Source: Ignavibacteriales bacterium | Lineage (GTDB): Bacteria > Bacteroidota > Ignavibacteria > Ignavibacteriales > Ignavibacteriaceae | Assembly: GCA_027347125.1 (NCBI GenBank) | Contig: DAIERC010000007.1 | Location: 1-9,405, forward strand | DNA length: 9,405 bases | Reading direction: 5' to 3' | Part shown: positions 5,927 through 9,405 of the stretch, piece by piece | Position numbering within the stretch: position 1 is the stretch's first letter | Layout: each line of letters starts with the position of its first letter | Made by a program: the position numbers and the translations under genes | Notes under the pieces: model-generated | Database searches by the model: none | The model's input: the letters and a program-made list of their open reading frames with translations, nothing else | What the model was told of the DNA's origin: nothing

Positions 5927-6940
5927 TCAGCTCAAAATCTCGGCAATAAGAAGAGAAATAATAGATTTATCGTCGGTTGTAGTTGTTTTAATGGACATGT
6001 CGGCTTTAAGCAGGGCGGCTGCTATTTTATATAAATCGCCGTCGGAATAAACAGTTCTGGCGCGTAAATAATCTTTGTAATAATAAGGATGCGTACCGAC
6101 AATCCTGGCGGCCGCCTGGTCAGATAAATTTTTTTCTTTTAATTCATTAACTATAGTTAATCCGGTAAAGTACTTTGTAAGCATATGAATAATAAAAACC
6201 GGTTCTGATCCTTTTTCAAGAAGACTGAAAGCAATTTTTAATGAGTCTTCTTTGTTTTTCTTCGATAATGCGTTTTGAAGATCAAAAATAGTATATTCTT
6301 TAAGCGCTGTAGAAAGAGACCGGATAACATCCACGGTTATCTCTTTTGTTTCACCTAAAAATACCATTATTTTTTCCAGCTGCGCCTCAAGCATCGTTCG
6401 GTTTTCACCGACAATATCTACAAGGAGCTGGGCGTTTTCGTGAGTAAGTATCTTGCCGTTGAATTCCGCAAAACCCAAAAGCCAATCGATAAGGTTGTTT
6501 CCTTTTAGCTCCTTTGCCTCAAAAATATATCCTTTTTCCGACAGTTTTTTGAACGGTTCCGAATCCGGATTAGAAATTGTTCCGCCGTTAATCATTACAA
6601 GAAATGAAAAATCAGGCGGAGAGTCTAAATAATGAGCAAGATTTTTTTTGTCTCTTATCTTCTCGAACTCTTTTATAATAACAAGTTTTTTTTCAGATCC
6701 GAAAGGAAAAGATGAAGCAAAGTTTACAATGTCCAGCATATTCTTATCTTCGCCATAAAAAGTTTCCTTATCAAAATCGGAACCGATGAACGGTGAAATT
6801 TTTTCTTCCAGAAGTTTTAAACAATTATCTATGGTGTAAGTGTCCTCACCGAAGAAAAGATAAACCGGTAAAAGCCGGCCGCTCTTTATATCTTTTGCCG
6901 CTTGAGAAACAGCCGGTATGTTGGATTTAAATTTTGCCAT
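5927..6940 (-). CDS. holA: DNA polymerase III subunit delta (clamp loader)
   Basis: Delta is the clamp-loader subunit that opens the beta sliding clamp. The 337-residue length is normal for the family. The N-terminal AAA+-like domain shows the family hallmarks LLPVYLFFGEDTY (23-35, a P-loop position without a functional Walker A), the strand after PFGSEKKLVIIKEFE (79-93), which is the clamp-contact region, and FLVMINGG (113-120). The middle domain carries IDWLLGFAEFNGKIL (151-165) and VGENRTMLEAQLEKI (177-191). The C-terminal collar domain has TIFDLQNAL (217-225) and ends with LLKADMSIKTTTTD (310-323), the usual closing helix. The gene follows the cyclophilin gene by 41 bases on the same strand with no terminator between, so it may be read from the envelope operon. 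GAAAAGAAGA before the ATG is a moderate ribosome binding site. Confidence 0.95.
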   Translation of the reverse strand: MAKFKSNIPAVSQAAKDIKSGRLLPVYLFFGEDTYTIDNCLKLLEEKISPFIGSDFDKETFYGEDKNMLDIVNFASSFPFGSEKKLVIIKEFEKIRDKKNLAHYLDSPPDFSFLVMINGGTISNPDSEPFKKLSEKGYIFEAKELKGNNLIDWLLGFAEFNGKILTHENAQLLVDIVGENRTMLEAQLEKIMVFLGETKEITVDVIRSLSTALKEYTIFDLQNALSKKNKEDSLKIAFSLLEKGSEPVFIIHMLTKYFTGLTIVNELKEKNLSDQAAARIVGTHPYYYKDYLRARTVYSDGDLYKIAAALLKADMSIKTTTTDDKSIISLLIAEILS

Positions 6941-6981
6941 TCTTCTTTTCTATCGGTGAGGAAATAATATAATAGAAAATT

Positions 6982-7584
6982 TTATTTCGCTCTTTTTTCT
7001 ATTGTTACTTGTTCCATCACAACATCTTGAACAGGTCTGTCGTTAGCCGGATTTGTTTGAACTTTGCTGATTGCGTAAACAACATCCATACCGTTTATAA
7101 CATCGCCGAAAATTGTATAATTACCATTGAGCCACATGGCTGGGGCGACAGTAATAAAAAACTGGCTGCCGTTTGTATTTGGCCCGGCGTTGGCCATGGC
7201 CATTATTCCTGGCTTATCAAAAACCAGATTGGGATTTATTTCGTCGTCAAATCTCTTTCCCCAAATGCTTTCGCCGCCGCGGCCGGTTCCGGTTGGATCT
7301 CCGCCCTGAATCATAAACCCGGCAATAACGCGGTGAAATATGATTCCGTTATAATATCCTTTTTCGGCAAGACCGGTAAAGTTTTCTACCGCTTTAGGCG
7401 CATATTGTGGAAGCAGTAAGGTTTCGATTGTGCCCATATTTGTTTTAATTACTGCAACTGTTGTGGTATCTGTGGTTTTTGTTGAATCACCCATTCTTTG
7501 ATTTTCCTTATTATTGTTTTGTGAGTAAACTTCAATTTGCCCCAAAAGAATTATTAATGAGAAGAATAAAATAGTAACTCTCAT
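6982..7584 (-). CDS. Exported cyclophilin-type peptidyl-prolyl isomerase
   Basis: The enzyme catalyses cis-trans isomerisation of proline bonds, probably assisting protein folding in the periplasm. The first 22 residues (basic MR, hydrophobic core, then EVYSQ) look like a cleavable signal peptide without a lipobox; a polar Thr/Ser/Asn-rich linker reaches to about residue 42. The cyclophilin domain (43-198) keeps the active-site set: FHRVIAGFMIQGGD with Arg85, Phe90, Met91 and Gln93; MANAGPNTNGSQFF with Asn132, Gln141 and Phe143; and Trp151-Leu152. The position matching His126 of human cyclophilin A is Tyr156, a frequent change in bacterial members. The gene lies 11 bases after uppP, and its ribosome binding site GAGGG (7592-7596) shares a base with the uppP stop codon, so the two are translated from one message. 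Confidence 0.95.
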   Translation of the reverse strand: MRVTILFFSLIILLGQIEVYSQNNNKENQRMGDSTKTTDTTTVAVIKTNMGTIETLLLPQYAPKAVENFTGLAEKGYYNGIIFHRVIAGFMIQGGDPTGTGRGGESIWGKRFDDEINPNLVFDKPGIMAMANAGPNTNGSQFFITVAPAMWLNGNYTIFGDVINGMDVVYAISKVQTNPANDRPVQDVVMEQVTIEKRAK

Positions 7585-7591
7585 TTTCAGT

Positions 7592-7596
7592 CCCTC
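7592..7596 (-). promoter_or_regulatory. Ribosome binding site of the isomerase, touching the uppP stop
   Basis: GAGGG on the minus strand sits 7 bases before the ATG and overlaps the last base of the uppP TAG stop. It confirms the chosen ATG and implies tight translational linkage. Confidence 0.65.
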
Positions 7597-8444
7597 TAAG
7601 GAGTAATAATGTGCATCGATAAAAGTACAAGAATTATAATTCCCAAAGCAACACGGTAATAAATAAATACAAAGGTGCTGTATTTTTTTAGATATCTTAA
7701 AAGAAAATCTATTGAAAGATAACCAAAAATAGCTGCCGCGGCTGTTGCTACGATTAAATTAATTGTCATCGAGGTGTTTAGGAATTTCAACGACTCGTAC
7801 AATTCCAGGAGCCCGCTTGCAAGCACTGCCGGTATGCTTAATAAAAAAGAAAAACGCGCGGCTGTCTCTCTATTCATTCCAAGGAATAAGCCGCCGGTAA
7901 TTGTTGTGCCAGATCTTGATGAACCTGGGAAAAGTGCGAAACACTGTGCGATGCCCACAATAAATGCGTCTTTTAAGGTGATGTCTTTCATCTCTTTTTT
8001 AAACTTTGCGGTCTTTTCGGCAATGGCCAAAATAATAGCAAGTACAATTAAGCTTGTCGCTATTACATATAAATCTTTTGTAAGCGTACCTTCAATTATT
8101 TTTTTTAATGAAAGTCCTATAAGACCAACGGGAATAGAACCTACAATTATCAGCCAGCCCATCCGGGAGTTTAGATTTTGTTCGGAGAATTTTACTCTTT
8201 CTTTAACGTTGTAATGAAGAAAGTCGGTTACAATTTGAATAATATCGTTCCAGAAATAAATTATTACGGCAAGCAAAGTTCCTAGTTGAATAACTGCCAT
8301 GAAGGCTGTCCATTCTTCAGGATGCTGGTTGGAAATTACATGCATTAATTTTCCTGCAACCGTAAGATGGCCTGTGCTGCTGATAGGCAAAAACTCAGTT
8401 AACCCCTGGATTATTCCCAGAAAAATGGCTTCAAAAATATTCAA
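7596..8444 (-). CDS. uppP: Undecaprenyl-diphosphatase
   Basis: UppP (BacA family) removes a phosphate from undecaprenyl diphosphate at the inner membrane, recycling the lipid carrier for peptidoglycan and surface polysaccharides. Excess activity gives bacitracin resistance. The 282-residue protein is almost entirely transmembrane helices. The first catalytic motif is QGLTEFLPISSTGH (13-26), matching the (E/Q)xxxE pattern with Glu17, Ser23 and His26. The second is PGSSRSGTT (173-181) with Arg177. Both are intact. The start is a TTG at 8442-8444: the protein begins exactly where the family does (NIFEAIFLGIIQG), and a near-perfect Shine-Dalgarno site sits 5 bases upstream. The gene follows the outer-membrane protein gene by 9 bases and precedes the isomerase by 11, placing it in the middle of an envelope operon. 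Confidence 0.97.
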   Translation of the reverse strand: MNIFEAIFLGIIQGLTEFLPISSTGHLTVAGKLMHVISNQHPEEWTAFMAVIQLGTLLAVIIYFWNDIIQIVTDFLHYNVKERVKFSEQNLNSRMGWLIIVGSIPVGLIGLSLKKIIEGTLTKDLYVIATSLIVLAIILAIAEKTAKFKKEMKDITLKDAFIVGIAQCFALFPGSSRSGTTITGGLFLGMNRETAARFSFLLSIPAVLASGLLELYESLKFLNTSMTINLIVATAAAAIFGYLSIDFLLRYLKKYSTFVFIYYRVALGIIILVLLSMHIITP

Positions 8445-8449
8445 GTGTA

Positions 8450-8454
8450 CCTCC
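8450..8454 (-). promoter_or_regulatory. Strong ribosome binding site supporting the uppP TTG start
   Basis: GGAGG (within AGGAGGT) on the minus strand ends 5 bases before the TTG start and shares its first base with the stop codon TAG of the upstream gene, giving TAGGAGG. It fixes the non-ATG start of uppP. Confidence 0.75.
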
Positions 8455-9104
8455 TAAAAACTGTAAGTCATTCCCAATCGTATTCCGGCGGAGAATGCAT
8501 TAAAGCTAACGTTTTGTTGATTTGTTTTATTTACAAGATACTGGCTGCCGTCTTTCGGTTTGCCGTTAACATCATAGCGCAGATCGAAACCGAGATTCAC
8601 AAAAAGATCTTTGCTTAAAAAAGTATTGCCGTCTGCTCTAAACAGCAGGCCGAACCCGGTGGAGCTATAACTTTGAGCGCTTGGAGTTGCAGGCCATTGT
8701 TGACTTAAATTTACAAACCTTACCCCGGCGCCTGCGCCGAATTTTATATTGAATCCGGTATCTCTAATAACATAATAATAAATAACCGAAGGCATTACAA
8801 TTCCGTAGTCGAGTTTATATAAGCCGATGCTTTGATTGAAAGTATAAGAGTTAATAAGATACGCAACCTCAACGCCTATTTGATGATTCGCGTTTAACGA
8901 GTAATCCGCTTCACCGGAAAATATTACGGCAGAGCTGAATATTCCAATCTGCTGGTTTGCCGGGGCTATGCCCTGGTTATTTATATAATCTACCAGTGCC
9001 GGAATACTAATAAACGTAATTCCCATTCCTCCGCGAACATCGTTCTGACAAAAAGCAGCGGTACTTATCGACATAAATAGCAGGACAATAATTATCTTTT
9101 TCAT
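8454..9104 (-). CDS. Outer-membrane beta-barrel protein, function unknown
   Basis: This 216-residue secreted protein starts with a signal peptide (MKKIIIVLLFMSISTAAFCQ, cut near 19-20; the Cys is not in a good lipobox). The rest alternates polar and hydrophobic residues in strands separated by Asn/Gly/Ser loops, for example HQIGVEVAYLI, GIVMPSVIYYYVI, FNIKFGAGAGVRFV, DLFVNLGFDLRYDV and AGIRLGMTYSF. The final Phe after alternating aromatics is the usual outer-membrane barrel assembly signal. Size suggests roughly eight strands, like small barrels of the OmpW/PorT-like type. No specific ligand or enzyme motif is visible. Its ATG overlaps the stop of the upstream flippase-like gene (ATGA), with GAGGAG 2 bases before the start, and uppP follows by 9 bases, so it belongs to the envelope operon. 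Confidence 0.82.
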   Translation of the reverse strand: MKKIIIVLLFMSISTAAFCQNDVRGGMGITFISIPALVDYINNQGIAPANQQIGIFSSAVIFSGEADYSLNANHQIGVEVAYLINSYTFNQSIGLYKLDYGIVMPSVIYYYVIRDTGFNIKFGAGAGVRFVNLSQQWPATPSAQSYSSTGFGLLFRADGNTFLSKDLFVNLGFDLRYDVNGKPKDGSQYLVNKTNQQNVSFNAFSAGIRLGMTYSF

Positions 9105-9405
9105 AGCTCCTCAATTTCTGTTTCAACTATTTTTATTAAATTATCATGCTGTCGGTTAAGGAAAAAGAAAAATAAAAGCGCACTTAAAATAAATAATACA
9201 TATGAAATTATGTGTGTCAGGAATGCGTATGCCAGGCTAATTGATTCGCCGAACCCGAACAACAAAACCAGGGCCGCTTTTGTAAGCGCGTGATAAGAGC
9301 CGGTACCGCCCGGTGTGGGTATTACAACCCCTATGGCGCTAATGCTCATTAGCACCCATGCCATGGCGTACGTTACAGGTTTCACATGTTCCATGCCTAT
9401 CATGT
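9101..9405 (-). CDS. LPG-synthase TM-region/UPF0104 family membrane protein (C-terminal part)
   Basis: The gene runs off the right edge of the window; about the last 100 residues are visible. They contain three hydrophobic helices (roughly 10-30, 38-60 and 61-82 of the visible part) and the family hallmark VVIPTPGGTGSYH (26-38), a re-entrant motif of the lysylphosphatidylglycerol-synthase membrane domain (PF03706, UPF0104). Members lacking the MprF aminoacyl-transfer domain are membrane proteins of uncertain job, often proposed to move lipids or isoprenoid-linked sugars. The short charged tail (NRQHDNLIKIVETEIEEL) shows that this copy has no C-terminal synthetase domain. The ATG at 9401-9403 is probably internal, since family proteins are about 300 residues long. 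Its stop overlaps the start of the barrel protein. Confidence 0.88.
   Translation of the reverse strand, partial: MIGMEHVKPVTYAMAWVLMSISAIGVVIPTPGGTGSYHALTKAALVLLFGFGESISLAYAFLTHIISYVLFILSALLFFFFLNRQHDNLIKIVETEIEEL

Noticed and set aside
7009..7419. Open frame of 136 codons on the plus strand, with a second one at 7127-7309
   Set aside because: Both are antisense to the cyclophilin gene, whose active-site residues are intact; they are by-products of its codon use.
7774..8214. Open frame of 146 codons on the plus strand
   Set aside because: It lies wholly inside uppP on the opposite strand, has no ribosome binding site, and its protein resembles no family; uppP is certain.
1..9405. Mobile elements, CRISPR arrays, tRNA or rRNA genes, riboswitches
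   Set aside because: I saw no repeat arrays, terminal inverted repeats, transposase or integrase motifs, tRNA-like cloverleaf or conserved RNA elements.

Overview
The window looks like chromosomal DNA from a low-GC member of the Bacteroidota/Chlorobiota superphylum, most likely an Ignavibacteria-type organism. This placement is an inference from several things: the AT-rich composition, a Bacteroidota-style promoter (TTTG, 20 bases, TATATTTG) before the L31 gene, an outer-membrane barrel protein ending in Phe, a type B L31, and a mix of strong and absent Shine-Dalgarno sites. No marker gene fixes the genus. I see no phage, transposon, CRISPR, tRNA or rRNA signature; this is an ordinary housekeeping and accessory region.

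The layout is two convergent blocks. The left block (about 1-5498) is on the plus strand. It opens with the probable last codons of an upstream gene and an AT-rich leader. Next come a soluble GAF-domain protein with a histidine-kinase-like but degenerate catalytic core, and, only 2 bases later, a soluble PAS-HisKA-HATPase-REC hybrid kinase. Methylmalonyl-CoA epimerase follows closely. Then come an alpha/beta-hydrolase esterase with a TTG start, a six-helix membrane enzyme resembling sphingomyelin synthase (PAP2_C type), and a 112-residue uncharacterised protein whose stop overlaps a tiny 16-codon ORF.

The blocks meet at a hairpin (5512-5536) that can act as a terminator for both strands.

The right block (5580-9405) is on the minus strand and reads leftwards: the C-terminal part of a flippase-like LPG-synthase/UPF0104 membrane protein, an outer-membrane beta-barrel protein, undecaprenyl-diphosphatase UppP (TTG start), an exported cyclophilin-type peptidyl-prolyl isomerase, DNA polymerase III delta subunit (holA), and ribosomal protein L31 type B. 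The first four are joined by 4-base overlaps or 9-11-base gaps, with Shine-Dalgarno sites built into or next to the upstream stop codons, so they probably form one envelope operon. holA may be its tail. L31 appears to have its own promoter.

The points most worth a second look are the degenerate kinase paired with a complete hybrid kinase, the sphingomyelin-synthase-like enzyme, the uncharacterised 112-residue protein with its coupled micro-ORF, and the promoter before L31. I did not find a convincing new multi-gene system.
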